Below are positions 16,929 to 24,919 of a stretch of 45,548 nucleotides of DNA, one piece after another. Origin of the DNA: an uncultured bacterium (lineage in GTDB: Bacteria > Planctomycetota > Phycisphaerae > Phycisphaerales > SM1A02); NCBI GenBank assembly GCA_903891095.1, contig CAITDI010000017.1, positions 1 to 45,548 on the forward strand, written 5' to 3'. Under the pieces are notes generated by a model. The model was given only the letters and a program-made list of their open reading frames with translations. It searched no databases and had not been told where the DNA came from. The position numbers and the translations under genes were made by a program. Position 1 is the stretch's first letter. The number at the start of each line of letters is the position of its first letter.

Positions 16929-18644
16929 GTGACCAAGTTCGTGGTCGTCGTCGGCACCGTGATGAGCGGCCTCGGCAAGGGCATCTTCGCGAGCTCGCTC
17001 GCCAAGCTCATCAAGGACAAGGGCCTCTCCGTCGCGCCGATCAAGATGGAGGGCTACCTCAACATCGACTCGGGCACGCTCAATCCGTACCGCCACGGCG
17101 AGGTGTTCGTGCTCGCGGACGGCTGCGAGACCGACATGGATCTCGGCACGTACGAGCGCATCCTCGGCCAGGACCTCACGCGCAAGAACTTCGTCACCGC
17201 CGGCCAGATCTACACCGAGGTCCTCGAGCGCGAGCGCCGCGGCGGATACCTCGGCCGCGACGTGCAGATGATCCCGCACGTCACGGGCGTCGTGAAGATG
17301 CGCCTGCGTGAGCTCGCGATGACCGGCAACAACGGCAAGCAGGCCGATGTCGTCTTTGTCGAGGTCGGCGGCACCGCGGGCGACTACGAGAACGGCTTCT
17401 ACATCGAGGCGCTGCGCGAGCTCGCGTTTGAAGAGGGCCCCGAGTCGACGTGCTTCGTCGCGCTCACCTACATCCTCGAGCCGTCCATCCTCGGCGAGCA
17501 GAAGTCGAAGGCCGCGCAGCTCGGCATCAAGCGGCTCATGGAAGCGGGCATCCAGCCGCACATCGTCGCCTGCCGCGCCAAGAACCCCGTCACCGCCAAG
17601 GTGATGGAGAAGATCGCGATGTTCTCGAACGTGCCGCTGCGGCGCATCTTCTCGATGCACGACCGCGAGAGCGTGTACGCGATCCCCGAGGCGATGCGCG
17701 CCGCGGGCCTCGACCGCGAGATCCTCTCGATCCTCAACCTCCACGACCGCACCAATCCCGGCAAGGAGGACGTCGCGCGCGTCGAGTGGCTCGACTTCTC
17801 GCGCCGCATCTTCGCGCCGAAGAAGCACCACATCGAGCTTGGCATCACCGGCAAGTACGCCGCGCTGCGCGATGCGTACGCGTCGATCGACAAGGCCATC
17901 GAGCACTGCGCGACCCAGCTCTCGTGCGACATCCGCACGCGCTGGATCGACACGAGCGAACTGACGGACGACACGCTCACGGCCAAGGCGCTCGAGGGCG
18001 TGCAGGCCGTGATCGTCCCGGGCGGCTTCGGCCAGCGCGGCGTCGAGGGCAAGATCCGCTGCGTCAAGTGGGCGCGCACGAACAAGGTGCCGTTCCTCGG
18101 CATCTGCCTCGGCTTCCAGATGGCGGTGATCGAGTTCGGCCGCAACGTGCTCGGGCTCGCGGGCGCGAACTCGACCGAGTTCGAGCCGAACTGCGCGCAC
18201 CCGCTCATCGCCGAGCTCCCCGACCAGAAGAAGCTCGAGGGCCTCATGGGCGGCACCATGCGCCTCGGCGGCCAGGACGTGATGCTCGACGCGAACTCGC
18301 TCGCGAGCTTCCTCTACGGCAACAAGACGCAGATGACCGAGCGCTTCCGCCACCGCTACGAGGTCGAGCCGAAGTACGTCGCCAAGCTGCAGGAAAGCGG
18401 CATGCGCTTCAGCGGCCGCCATCCCAAGTTCCCGATCATGCAGATGCTCGAGCTCCCGCAGTCGATGCATCCGTACTTCGTGGGCGGACAGTTCCACCCC
18501 GAGCTCACGAGCCGCCCGCTCTCGCCGAACCCGATGTTCATGGGCCTCGTCGCCGCGGGCATCGCGAGCCGCGAGCCTGAGTTCGCCGCGACCGAGCTCG
18601 GCCGCCGCTGGGTGCGCAGCGCGCCCAAGCCGGTGACGGCGTAA
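16929..18644 (+). CDS. pyrG: CTP synthase, divergent form
   Basis: Glutamine-dependent UTP-to-CTP amidotransferase, 571 residues from GTG 16929. The synthetase domain opens 'TKFVVVVGTVMSGLGKGIFASSLAK', where most CTP synthases read '..FVTGGVVSSLGKG'. It continues with 'GYLNIDSGTLNPYRHGEVFV', the metal-binding ETDMDLG and VEVGGTAGDYENG (usually VGGTVGDIES). The glutaminase domain has the nucleophile in FLGICLGFQ and the His-Glu in GGQFHPELTSRP. I prefer GTG because it aligns with the usual 'MTKxxFV' start. An in-frame ATG at 16794 would add 45 polar residues with weaker codon bias, but a TACATT hexamer lies 5 bases before it, so it cannot be excluded. Confidence 0.93.
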   Translation: MTKFVVVVGTVMSGLGKGIFASSLAKLIKDKGLSVAPIKMEGYLNIDSGTLNPYRHGEVFVLADGCETDMDLGTYERILGQDLTRKNFVTAGQIYTEVLERERRGGYLGRDVQMIPHVTGVVKMRLRELAMTGNNGKQADVVFVEVGGTAGDYENGFYIEALRELAFEEGPESTCFVALTYILEPSILGEQKSKAAQLGIKRLMEAGIQPHIVACRAKNPVTAKVMEKIAMFSNVPLRRIFSMHDRESVYAIPEAMRAAGLDREILSILNLHDRTNPGKEDVARVEWLDFSRRIFAPKKHHIELGITGKYAALRDAYASIDKAIEHCATQLSCDIRTRWIDTSELTDDTLTAKALEGVQAVIVPGGFGQRGVEGKIRCVKWARTNKVPFLGICLGFQMAVIEFGRNVLGLAGANSTEFEPNCAHPLIAELPDQKKLEGLMGGTMRLGGQDVMLDANSLASFLYGNKTQMTERFRHRYEVEPKYVAKLQESGMRFSGRHPKFPIMQMLELPQSMHPYFVGGQFHPELTSRPLSPNPMFMGLVAAGIASREPEFAATELGRRWVRSAPKPVTA

Positions 18645-18659
18645 TCAGCGCCGAACCGT

Positions 18660-19076
18660 GTGGCCGACACGCTGACCAAGTCCGAGCGCAGCGCGCTCAT
18701 GTCCAGGATCCGCGGCACGAACACGAAGCCCGAGGTGCTCGTGCGTTCGGCGCTGCATCGCGCGGGCTTTCGCTTTCGCCTGTACACGCGCGCGCTGCCG
18801 GGGCGGCCCGACATCGTGCTCCCGAAGCACGGCGTGGTGATCTTCGTGCACGGCTGCTTCTGGCATCGCCACGGCTGCTCGCTGTCGAGCGAGCCGCGCA
18901 CGCGCGCGAAGTTCTGGCGCGAGAAGTTCGCGCGGAACGTGGCGCGCGACGCACGCAATGCGCGCGCGCTCCGCAAGCTCGGCTGGCGCGTGCTGACCGT
19001 GTGGGAGTGCGCGCTGCGCACGCAGGCCAAGCGCGAGCGCGCGATCGCGGGGTTGGTGCGGAAGATCGCGGGGTAG
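18660..19076 (+). CDS. vsr: Very short patch repair endonuclease
   Basis: 138-residue endonuclease of the Vsr family, which nicks 5' of T in T:G mismatches arising from 5-methylcytosine deamination. Features are 'SALMSRIRGTNTKPEVLVRSALHRAGFRFRLY', the metal-site aspartate in 'LPGRPDIVLPKH', 'VIFVHGCFWHRHGC' (zinc-site Cys/His) and 'LGWRVLTVWECAL'. Full length for the family (about 135-150). The start is GTG 18660, 15 bases after pyrG. Vsr genes usually sit next to a DNA cytosine methyltransferase; none is seen in this window. Confidence 0.94.
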   Translation: MADTLTKSERSALMSRIRGTNTKPEVLVRSALHRAGFRFRLYTRALPGRPDIVLPKHGVVIFVHGCFWHRHGCSLSSEPRTRAKFWREKFARNVARDARNARALRKLGWRVLTVWECALRTQAKRERAIAGLVRKIAG

Positions 19077-19201
19077 TGCGGGTAGTGCGGTTCTCGGGCG
19101 ACGCGCGGTCGGCGCATGGTCGACGCGCGGCGCTGGAGCCGCTTGTTTTGCGGCGGTTTTCAGCGGAGCGCGCAGTGGCTTGAGCGCACGGCGAGTTCCG
19201 C

Positions 19202-19207
19202 TATACT
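19202..19207 (+). promoter_or_regulatory. -10 hexamer TATACT of tRNA-Met
   Basis: TATACT ends 12 bases before the mature tRNA 5' end, a normal distance for a tRNA promoter. Confidence 0.6.
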
Positions 19208-19219
19208 CCGCGACCCTTC

Positions 19220-19294
19220 GCCGATGTAGCTCAGCTGGTTTAGAGCGTTGGATTCATAACCCGAAGGTCGGCGGTTCGAGTCCGCCCATCGGCA
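19220..19294 (+). tRNA. tRNA-Met (CAT), elongator type
   Basis: 75-nt cloverleaf. The acceptor stem is GCCGATG paired with CATCGGC, with discriminator A. The D-arm is GCTC...GAGC, the anticodon loop TTCATAA has CAT at 19255-19257, and the T-arm is GGCGG-TTCGAGT-CCGCC. The 1-72 pair is G-C and the stem lacks the three G-C pairs of initiator tRNA, so it is elongator-type. A lysidine-modified tRNA-Ile cannot be ruled out by anticodon alone. CCA is not encoded. Confidence 0.95.
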
Positions 19295-19350
19295 CTGCGA
19301 GAGGTCAGCGCGAACAGCGCGCGAGAACGAAGCGCAAGAATGAAGCAGAC

Positions 19351-19384
19351 GAGCGGTCGCGAGAGCGACCGCTCGGTGCGTTTT
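19351..19384 (+). terminator. Intrinsic terminator after tRNA-Met
   Basis: Perfect 10-bp stem (GAGCGGTCGC / GCGACCGCTC) with a GAGA loop, followed by GGTGCG and TTTT. It would release the tRNA-Met transcript about 60 bases after the tRNA. Confidence 0.7.
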
Positions 19385-19469
19385 GGCGGAGGCGCAACCC
19401 CCGTCAGAGCCCACGGGCGGCAGAGCCGCGGCACCCTTCACGCGTTACATCCCGCGCCTGACCCGCTAC

Positions 19470-19964
19470 TCAAGGATTGATGAGATTCAGCGGGCAATCC
19501 GACGGCGGGAACGGCACACGCGGGGCGTCGCCCCAGTTGCCGAGAATAGTTGCGAGATCCGCTCCGTTGATTTGCTGGTCGGAGTTGATGTCGGCAGCCG
19601 CCTTGAATCCCTGGGTCGGCGATGAAACGGGCCCCCACTCGCTCGCGCACGGGGGAGATCCAACCTGGCATGGATCGCTAGAACCACGAGGCTGGACCTT
19701 GATCATTTCAAGCGTGCCGTCGGACCATGCTCGGTACACGCGGTCGTACAGGATGGATGGAGCCGCGGCGGAGGCCACCCCGTACCACACCACCGTCGGC
19801 CCCGCCTGCGTATGCGTCGCCGCCGCAATAGCCGCAGCCGCGGCCGGCGGCATCCCACCCGCAGCGTGCGCCGAGTTCCCGTTCTGCATCATCAACGCCG
19901 CGCCGATCACGCACAGTCCGACTCCGCACAGCGTCACCGCTCCTGCCATCGCGTTCTTGCTCAT
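19470..19964 (-). CDS. Secreted/anchored protein with one dockerin-like unit
   Basis: 164-residue protein from ATG 19964, which has a good GGAG site about 6 bases upstream. An upstream in-frame ATG at 20015 lacks such support. The N-terminus has a hydrophobic signal/anchor segment (about residues 5-25, 'AGAVTLCGVGLCVIGAALMM'), an Ala-rich linker and a short middle with 'TVVWYG' and 'RVYRAWSDGTLEMIKV'. Near the end is one EF-hand/dockerin-like unit, 'DINSDQQINGADLATILGNWG'. Such units usually come in pairs; only one is present. I do not recognise the middle domain. Probably exported, function unknown. Confidence 0.8.
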   Translation of the reverse strand: MSKNAMAGAVTLCGVGLCVIGAALMMQNGNSAHAAGGMPPAAAAAIAAATHTQAGPTVVWYGVASAAAPSILYDRVYRAWSDGTLEMIKVQPRGSSDPCQVGSPPCASEWGPVSSPTQGFKAAADINSDQQINGADLATILGNWGDAPRVPFPPSDCPLNLINP

Positions 19965-20121
19965 GGGGATCTCCGCTTGATTCGAGCTACCGTCGCGACC
20001 GGCGGCGCCAGTCATCTCGCGACAGACTGACAGCCTAACGAAGCACCTCGCGCGTTCGAAATCAATTCATGCTTCGCCGCCCGTAAGGGGCTTTCGTAGC
20101 GCGCCCCAAGGCGAATGATCC

Positions 20122-21621
20122 TCACAACAACGCCGACAACAACCCCACCGCGTTCTCCACCAGCCGCTTCCACGCCGGCCGCGCGTGCCACGCGCGCGCG
20201 TCGATCCGCCGCGACTTCGCGAGATACCCCTCCTGCACCTTGCGGAGCCGCGCCGCGGTCGCGCTGTCGTACACGAGCAGGCTCGCCTCGAGGTTGAGCT
20301 CGAAGCTGCGGCGATCGAGGTTCGCGCTCGTCATCAGGCAGGTCTTTCCGTCGACGACGATGGTCTTGGCGTGCAGCATGCCGCCGCGGTACTGCCAGAT
20401 CTCGACGCCCGCGTCGAGGAGCTGCTGGAAGAACTTCCTGCTCGCAAGCGCGACAGGCAGCGAGTCGTTGTGCTCGGGCACGACCAGCACCGTGCGCACG
20501 CCGCGCCGCGCCGCGGTGAGGAGCGACGCGAGCGCAGGCTCGTCGGGCACGAAGTACGGCGTCGTCACCACGACCTCGTCCGACGCGAGGTGCAGCAGCG
20601 ACAGGATCACCTGCTGCATCGCGTTGTCGTAGGTCGCGGGGCCGGTGCCGATCACCTGCGCGATCGCGGGCTTCACGCCGTCGCGCACGCCTTGGCCGAC
20701 GAGCTGCCACAGCTCCTCGTCGGTCTCGAGGTACCAGTCCTCGACGAAGATCTTCTGCAGGTCGTTGACCGCCGCGCCCGAGACGCGCATCGTCGCGTCG
20801 ATCCACGGCGCGTACTTCTCCTTGACCTTGAAGTCCTTCGCCGCGAGGTTGTGGCTGCCGATGTAGCCGATGTGGCGGTCGATCACGACGACCTTGCGGT
20901 GGTTGCGCAGGTCGACGCGCCCAAAGCGGCGGCGCACGATGCCGACGGGCAGCGCCTCGACCACCCGCACGCCCGCGGCGCGGAGCTGCGAGTGCCGCTC
21001 GCTGCTCAGGAACGCGCGCGATCCGACGCCGTCGAGCAGCAGCCGGCACGCGACGCCGCGCTGCGCCGCGCGCTCGAGCGCCGCGAACACGCGCCCGCTC
21101 GTCGGGTCGTCGAGCGCGATGTAGAACTCGATGTGCACGTGCTGCGTGGCCGCGTCGATGTCGGCCGCGAGCCGTTCGAAGAGTTCGTCGGCCTCCTCGA
21201 AGATGTCGATGTCGTTCCCACCGAGCGGAAAGTCGCCCGAGATCGACGCGGCCTGCACGGCGAGATGCCGCTGGTCCTCGTCGAGCGCGCCAAACACCGC
21301 CTCGCGCGCGGTGCGCCGCGCGAGACCCGCGCCGCCGGCCTGGTCGCGCAGCCGCGCCTCGCGCCGTTCCTGCGCGGCCCTGCGGTACGAGGCCTCGCGT
21401 TTCCACGACAGCCAGGGCTTGCCGAAGATCCAGTAGATGATCGGCCCGACCAACGGCGCAACCGCGACCAACAGCACCCACGACAGCGCGCTCTGCGAAC
21501 GGCAACGACGGTCGAGAAGCACGGCGGCCACCGTCGCCAGCGAGAACGCCGCCGCGATCGCGACGAGGATCGGCGCCGACACGGGCCATTCGGAGAGAAG
21601 CTGCTTGAGGATCGGGAGCAT
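20122..21621 (-). CDS. cls: Cardiolipin synthase (PLD superfamily)
   Basis: 499-residue membrane-bound phospholipase-D-type enzyme condensing two phosphatidylglycerols into cardiolipin. Two N-terminal membrane helices (about residues 8-30 and 40-62, the second ending at 'PIIYWIFGKPW', typical of ClsA-type proteins) precede two PLD domains. Both HKD motifs are intact: NHRKVVVIDRHIGYIGSHN and LHAKTIVVDGKTCLMTSAN. ATG 21621 is chosen because it directly precedes the first helix; a longer in-frame start at 21714 runs through the divergent promoter region. It is divergent from a small membrane protein. Confidence 0.94.
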   Translation of the reverse strand: MLPILKQLLSEWPVSAPILVAIAAAFSLATVAAVLLDRRCRSQSALSWVLLVAVAPLVGPIIYWIFGKPWLSWKREASYRRAAQERREARLRDQAGGAGLARRTAREAVFGALDEDQRHLAVQAASISGDFPLGGNDIDIFEEADELFERLAADIDAATQHVHIEFYIALDDPTSGRVFAALERAAQRGVACRLLLDGVGSRAFLSSERHSQLRAAGVRVVEALPVGIVRRRFGRVDLRNHRKVVVIDRHIGYIGSHNLAAKDFKVKEKYAPWIDATMRVSGAAVNDLQKIFVEDWYLETDEELWQLVGQGVRDGVKPAIAQVIGTGPATYDNAMQQVILSLLHLASDEVVVTTPYFVPDEPALASLLTAARRGVRTVLVVPEHNDSLPVALASRKFFQQLLDAGVEIWQYRGGMLHAKTIVVDGKTCLMTSANLDRRSFELNLEASLLVYDSATAARLRKVQEGYLAKSRRIDARAWHARPAWKRLVENAVGLLSALL

Positions 21622-21680
21622 CGTGGGTCTTAAGGCGCGGTTCTTGAATGACCGCAGTTGAGACGTGTACTCTACGACCC

Positions 21681-22085
21681 ATGACGAATTCCCCGCACGG
21701 GCAACTCGATCCACTTGCGCCGCTGATCTCGCTCGCGGTGTTCGGCTACTACGGGTTCCTGAACTCGACGACGGCGGTCATCACCGACAACGCCGGCGAG
21801 ATCGTGCCGTTGTGGGTCGGTTCCCTGTGGATCCTGCGGGTGTGCGCGGTGCTGTTCGCGGCGTGCGCGGCGATGGCGCTCGTCAGGAAACCGTCGATCG
21901 CCCCTTGGGGGCTCCTCGTCTACGGCATCGCCGGCGCGTTCGCGACCCTTGGCCTTCTCGCGATCCTGGTCTGGGACCAGCTCGACCAGCAGTACTTCTT
22001 CGCCTGCCCACCGATCATCCTGCTGATCCTCGTGGTCTGGAACGGCTATTCCTCGGCCATGACGCTGCGCGACGCGCTCCGCTGA
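21681..22085 (+). CDS. Small four-helix membrane protein, unknown
   Basis: 134-residue hydrophobic protein with four predicted transmembrane segments, at about residues 12-30, 40-62, 68-92 and 97-118. There is no recognisable catalytic motif and no close family that I can name. ATG 21681 has a TACTCT -10-like hexamer 7 bases upstream. It is divergent from cls and ends just before the tRNA-Arg promoter. The strong codon bias and alternating hydrophobic blocks support it as a real gene. Confidence 0.72.
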   Translation: MTNSPHGQLDPLAPLISLAVFGYYGFLNSTTAVITDNAGEIVPLWVGSLWILRVCAVLFAACAAMALVRKPSIAPWGLLVYGIAGAFATLGLLAILVWDQLDQQYFFACPPIILLILVVWNGYSSAMTLRDALR

Positions 22086-22090
22086 AACCG

Positions 22091-22096
22091 TATACT
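22091..22096 (+). promoter_or_regulatory. -10 hexamer TATACT of tRNA-Arg
   Basis: TATACT ends 12 bases before the tRNA-Arg 5' end, the same spacing as at tRNA-Met. Confidence 0.6.
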
Positions 22097-22108
22097 GCCG
22101 CCCCCGGT

Positions 22109-22182
22109 GCCCTCCTAGCTCAGCTGGATAGAGCAGCGCTTTCCTAAAGCGCAGGTCGCAGGTTCGAATCCCGCGGGGGGCG
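22109..22182 (+). tRNA. tRNA-Arg (CCT)
   Basis: 74-nt cloverleaf. The acceptor stem is GCCCTCC with GGGGGGC (one T-G pair), discriminator G, D-arm GCTC...GAGC, anticodon stem GCGCTTT-CCT-AAAGCGC, and T-loop TTCGAAT. Anticodon CCT reads the Arg codon AGG. The T-stem has one A-C mismatch (GCAGG against CCCGC). CCA is not encoded. Confidence 0.94.
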
Positions 22183-22211
22183 CTTCCCATTCTGCCGATA
22201 GGATCCCAGCC

Positions 22212-22355
22212 ATGATGCCAGTCCTCTTCTCGAATCTCCTTTGGCTCGTCGTCTGCACCGTCTGGTGCCTGCTCTGCGTTGGTCAGGCCAAGGCCGACCG
22301 CGCGAAGGGCGCTGGCTTCCAGCGTCCCGCCTCGAAGGAAGAGATCGAGCGCTGA
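22212..22355 (+). CDS. 47-residue single-helix membrane mini-protein
   Basis: Short open frame with one strongly hydrophobic N-terminal helix (about residues 4-24, Leu/Val/Cys/Trp-rich) and a charged tail ending 'KEEIER'. A TAGGAT -10-like hexamer lies 7 bases before its ATG, and the trmL GTG follows its stop by only 5 bases, so it is probably the first gene of a trmL operon. No homologue is recognised. The evidence is its position, the amphipathic layout and the codon bias. Confidence 0.55.
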   Translation: MMPVLFSNLLWLVVCTVWCLLCVGQAKADRAKGAGFQRPASKEEIER

Positions 22356-22360
22356 ACGCG

Positions 22361-22870
22361 GTGACGGACTCCGCGTCCAAACCGCCGTTCGGGCCACCGC
22401 TCTTCAACATCGTTCTGCTCAACCCCGAGATCCCGAACAACACGGGAAACATCGGGCGCACCGCTGCGGCGCTTGGTTGCCGCCTGCACATCGTGCATCC
22501 CATCGGCTTTGACATGGACGAGAAGGCGCGCCGCCGCGCGGGGCTCGACTATTGGCATCTCGTCGATTGCCGCGAACATGCGTCGTGGGAGGCGTTCCTC
22601 GCGTCGGAGCGCCCTGCTCGGCTGTGGCTCTTCACGGCGCGCACCGAGGCGACGTACTTCTCGGCGACCTTCCAGCGCGGCGACTACCTGCTGTTTGGCA
22701 AGGAGTCGTCGGGCGTCGGACCCGATGTCACCGAGTGGGTCGAGCGCACGTTCGGTGCGGGCCACGCCGTCTCGATCCCCATGCCCGCGACCGACGGCGT
22801 CCGCAGCCTGAACCTCGCGACCGCGGTCGCGATCGCGGCCTACGAGGGACTTCGGCAGGTTTCCCGGTAA
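22361..22870 (+). CDS. trmL: tRNA (cytidine(34)-2'-O)-methyltransferase
   Basis: 169-residue SPOUT-class methyltransferase that 2'-O-methylates the wobble base of certain tRNA-Leu. Diagnostic segments are 'VLLNPEIPNNTGNIGRTAA', 'LGCRLHIVHPIGF', the knot motif 'YLLFGKESSGVGPDV' and 'SIPMPATDGVRSLNLATAVAIAAYE'. GTG 22361 is chosen: it sits 5 bases after the mini-protein stop and yields a short lead before the conserved start. Length matches the family (about 155-170). Confidence 0.93.
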   Translation: MTDSASKPPFGPPLFNIVLLNPEIPNNTGNIGRTAAALGCRLHIVHPIGFDMDEKARRRAGLDYWHLVDCREHASWEAFLASERPARLWLFTARTEATYFSATFQRGDYLLFGKESSGVGPDVTEWVERTFGAGHAVSIPMPATDGVRSLNLATAVAIAAYEGLRQVSR

Positions 22871-23029
22871 CCGGGCGCGCGCGGCAACCCCGCCGAACCA
22901 ACGAGTCCAATGTCGCCCAACCGCAGGAACCGCGGTCGTTTGCCGCGCGAATCCGTAATCATGCTCGGATCGCAGCGTGCGCTTTCGCCCGCTGTCGCCC
23001 GAAGATCGATCAAGGTAGGATTGCCCGCT

Positions 23030-24043
23030 ATGACCGACCGCAAGTCTGCAAACCGTGTTCGCCGCGCCTTCACGCTGACCGAGATGCTCGTCGTGATCGG
23101 CATCATCGCCCTGCTCATCGGCATCCTGCTGCCCGCGCTCAGCCGCGTGCAGGAGCGCGCGCGCAAGACGCAGACTGAGAACCTCATGCAGGAGTTCCTC
23201 AAGGCCTGCGAGACCTTCCAGCAGCAGTTCGGCTACTACCCCGGCATCGTGCCCGAGGCGATCCTCGCGGCCGATCCCAAGATCACCTCGACGGAGAACG
23301 CGATCCTCCACCTCTGCGGCGGCGCGATCCCGCAGGACGACCCCAACTACAACGTCGCCCCGTACTCGGGCTGGACCGAGATCACCTTCAACGGCGGCAC
23401 GGTCTACGGCACCTTCAAGATCCGCGTCAACGCGGCCAAGGTCGGCGAAGGTCCGCGCATCCGCGGCACGCAGTTCAAGTCGTTCTTCTCGCCCAAGGCG
23501 AGCGAGCTCGTCGCGGTCCCGGGCCAGGGCCTGCAGACGGTTCCCGCTGAGGATCCTTTCGCTGACGATCCGTACAAGCTGCCCGACCTGATCGACGCGT
23601 GGGGCCAGCCGGTGATCTACCTGCGCCAGCTGCGTCCGACCGCGTCGACGATGGTCGCCGGCGCGCAGCCGTCGGACGTGATGAGCGATTGCTTCTTCGC
23701 GTTCCAGGGGCTCAAGGGCTACCTCAACTCGAACGCCCTCGGCGAACTCGGCGCCTCGCAGGCCGACAGCATCCTGCGCGCCGCGGCGATCGGCAACCAG
23801 AACGCGACCCTCGCGCAGATCATCCGCAACGTGAGCTACGGCAAGCCCGATGCGCCGCAACAGGGCGCGCCGCGCGGAGCGATCGTGGCGATCTCGGCGG
23901 GACGCGACGGCGTGTTCTTCTCGAAGTACGACGGACGCGGCTCGCAGACCGCGCCGACGGCCGACATCATCTCGGCCGCGAACGCGACGGGGCCGTACGT
24001 CGTGGGCGACTACGACGACATCCGCGTGTTCAGCGGCGGTTGA
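23030..24043 (+). CDS. Type II pseudopilin-like protein
   Basis: 337-residue protein with a prepilin N-terminus: a short basic leader (MTDRKSANRVRRA) then 'FTLTEMLVVIGIIALL', with the processing site after Ala rather than the usual Gly and with Glu at mature position 5. The hydrophobic helix continues to about residue 40. The globular part is large (about 300 residues) and unrecognised, with 'WGQPVIYL' and, near the end, 'ISAGRDGVFF' as seen in planctomycete pseudopilins. It probably works in a type II-secretion/competence-like pseudopilus. A TAGGAT hexamer lies 9 bases before ATG 23030. A perfect terminator hairpin follows at 24081. Confidence 0.86.
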   Translation: MTDRKSANRVRRAFTLTEMLVVIGIIALLIGILLPALSRVQERARKTQTENLMQEFLKACETFQQQFGYYPGIVPEAILAADPKITSTENAILHLCGGAIPQDDPNYNVAPYSGWTEITFNGGTVYGTFKIRVNAAKVGEGPRIRGTQFKSFFSPKASELVAVPGQGLQTVPAEDPFADDPYKLPDLIDAWGQPVIYLRQLRPTASTMVAGAQPSDVMSDCFFAFQGLKGYLNSNALGELGASQADSILRAAAIGNQNATLAQIIRNVSYGKPDAPQQGAPRGAIVAISAGRDGVFFSKYDGRGSQTAPTADIISAANATGPYVVGDYDDIRVFSGG

Positions 24044-24080
24044 TGCGCGACGCGCGCTGATGACGACGCAGACCAGATTG

Positions 24081-24116
24081 CAACGGACCCCGCGATGGCG
24101 GGGTCCGTTGATTTTT
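24081..24116 (+). terminator. Strong intrinsic terminator after pseudopilin gene
   Basis: Perfect 13-bp inverted repeat (24081-24093 with 24098-24110), a GATG loop, then ATTTTT. It ends the plus-strand pseudopilin transcript. The opposite strand also faces it from the gene stopping at 24143, so it may act in both directions. Confidence 0.85.
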
Positions 24117-24142
24117 CGAGCGGTTTGTCCGTCCGCACGCGC

Positions 24143-24820
24143 TCACTTCGGCGCGTCGGGCTTCATCGCGGGCTCGGCCTTCTCCGGCTCAGCCTTCGCG
24201 TCGTCGGCCCGCTTCTGCTCCGCCTTCTTCTTGCGCTCGGCCTCGGCCTGGCGCGTCATCGCGTCGCGCGCGCGCTTCATCGCGGCGTCGTAGTTGGTCT
24301 TGAGCTGCGCGCGTTCCTCGGTGGTCAGCGTGGCGTCGATCTTCGCGCGGAGTTCGGCGACCTTCGGGCGCTTGGCCTCGAGCTCGTCCATGCCCTTCTT
24401 GAACTCATCGCTCGGCGGCGTGCCCGAGGCGGTGTTCTTGCGCTTGTCGAAGAGCGCCTTGCGCTGGTCCGCGGCGTCCTTCTCCCACGCGGCGACGGCG
24501 GCGACGAACTGGCTGCGCAGCTCGTTCACGCGCGCGAGCGTCTCGCCGCGCAGGCGGATCTCGTCGATCGCGACAAAGAGCACGCTCTGCTCGAGCATGG
24601 GCAGCGAGAACTTGCCGCTGCCGTCGGTCACGTTGATCGGCCGGTTGCCGCGCTCGGGGCGCAGCGCGGAATCGGGCACGGCTGGACCGCGCAGGATGTC
24701 GCCGCCCGGTGCTGATGGCGCGGCAGGCGGAGTGGCGCCGTCGTCCGCCCGCGCGCACGGAAGGCACGCCAGCGACGCGGCTGCTGCGAGAAGTGTGATC
24801 GTGTGCTTCATGGTCTTCAT
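24143..24820 (-). CDS. Exported Lys/Ala-rich coiled-coil protein
   Basis: 225-residue protein with a signal peptide ('MKTMKHTITLLAAAASLACLPCARA', cleavage near ARA-DD), a Pro/Ala-rich linker, a segment around 'PMLEQSVLFVAIDEIRLRG', and then a long charged helical region ('AELRAKIDATLTTEERAQLK') up to a Lys/Ala/Glu/Pro tail. The mid-helix pattern is reminiscent of Spy/CpxP-like periplasmic proteins ('LTxEQR/ERAQLK'), but I would not assign that. ATG 24820 has GAGG six bases upstream; an ATG nine bases downstream is also possible. Probably periplasmic. Confidence 0.78.
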   Translation of the reverse strand: MKTMKHTITLLAAAASLACLPCARADDGATPPAAPSAPGGDILRGPAVPDSALRPERGNRPINVTDGSGKFSLPMLEQSVLFVAIDEIRLRGETLARVNELRSQFVAAVAAWEKDAADQRKALFDKRKNTASGTPPSDEFKKGMDELEAKRPKVAELRAKIDATLTTEERAQLKTNYDAAMKRARDAMTRQAEAERKKKAEQKRADDAKAEPEKAEPAMKPDAPK

Positions 24821-24903
24821 GGAAACCTCGTTGCTGCGGCTGCATCTTTCGGCCACGCCCTGCGCGTGTCCAGCGAGAATCCCGCCAAGCGGCGAAATCG
24901 CGC

Positions 24904-24909
24904 TACCAT
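24904..24909 (+). promoter_or_regulatory. -10-like hexamer of mrp
   Basis: TACCAT, 10 bases before the mrp ATG, in the intergenic gap divergent from the exported coiled-coil gene. Confidence 0.4.
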
Positions 24910-24919
24910 CGCCCTCCCT

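Noticed and set aside
16782-18497. 571-codon open frame opposite pyrG
   Set aside because: Mirror frame of a clear CTP synthase; no recognisable motif.
18660-19076. Restriction-modification locus around vsr
   Set aside because: No methyltransferase or restriction enzyme gene lies in the neighbourhood.
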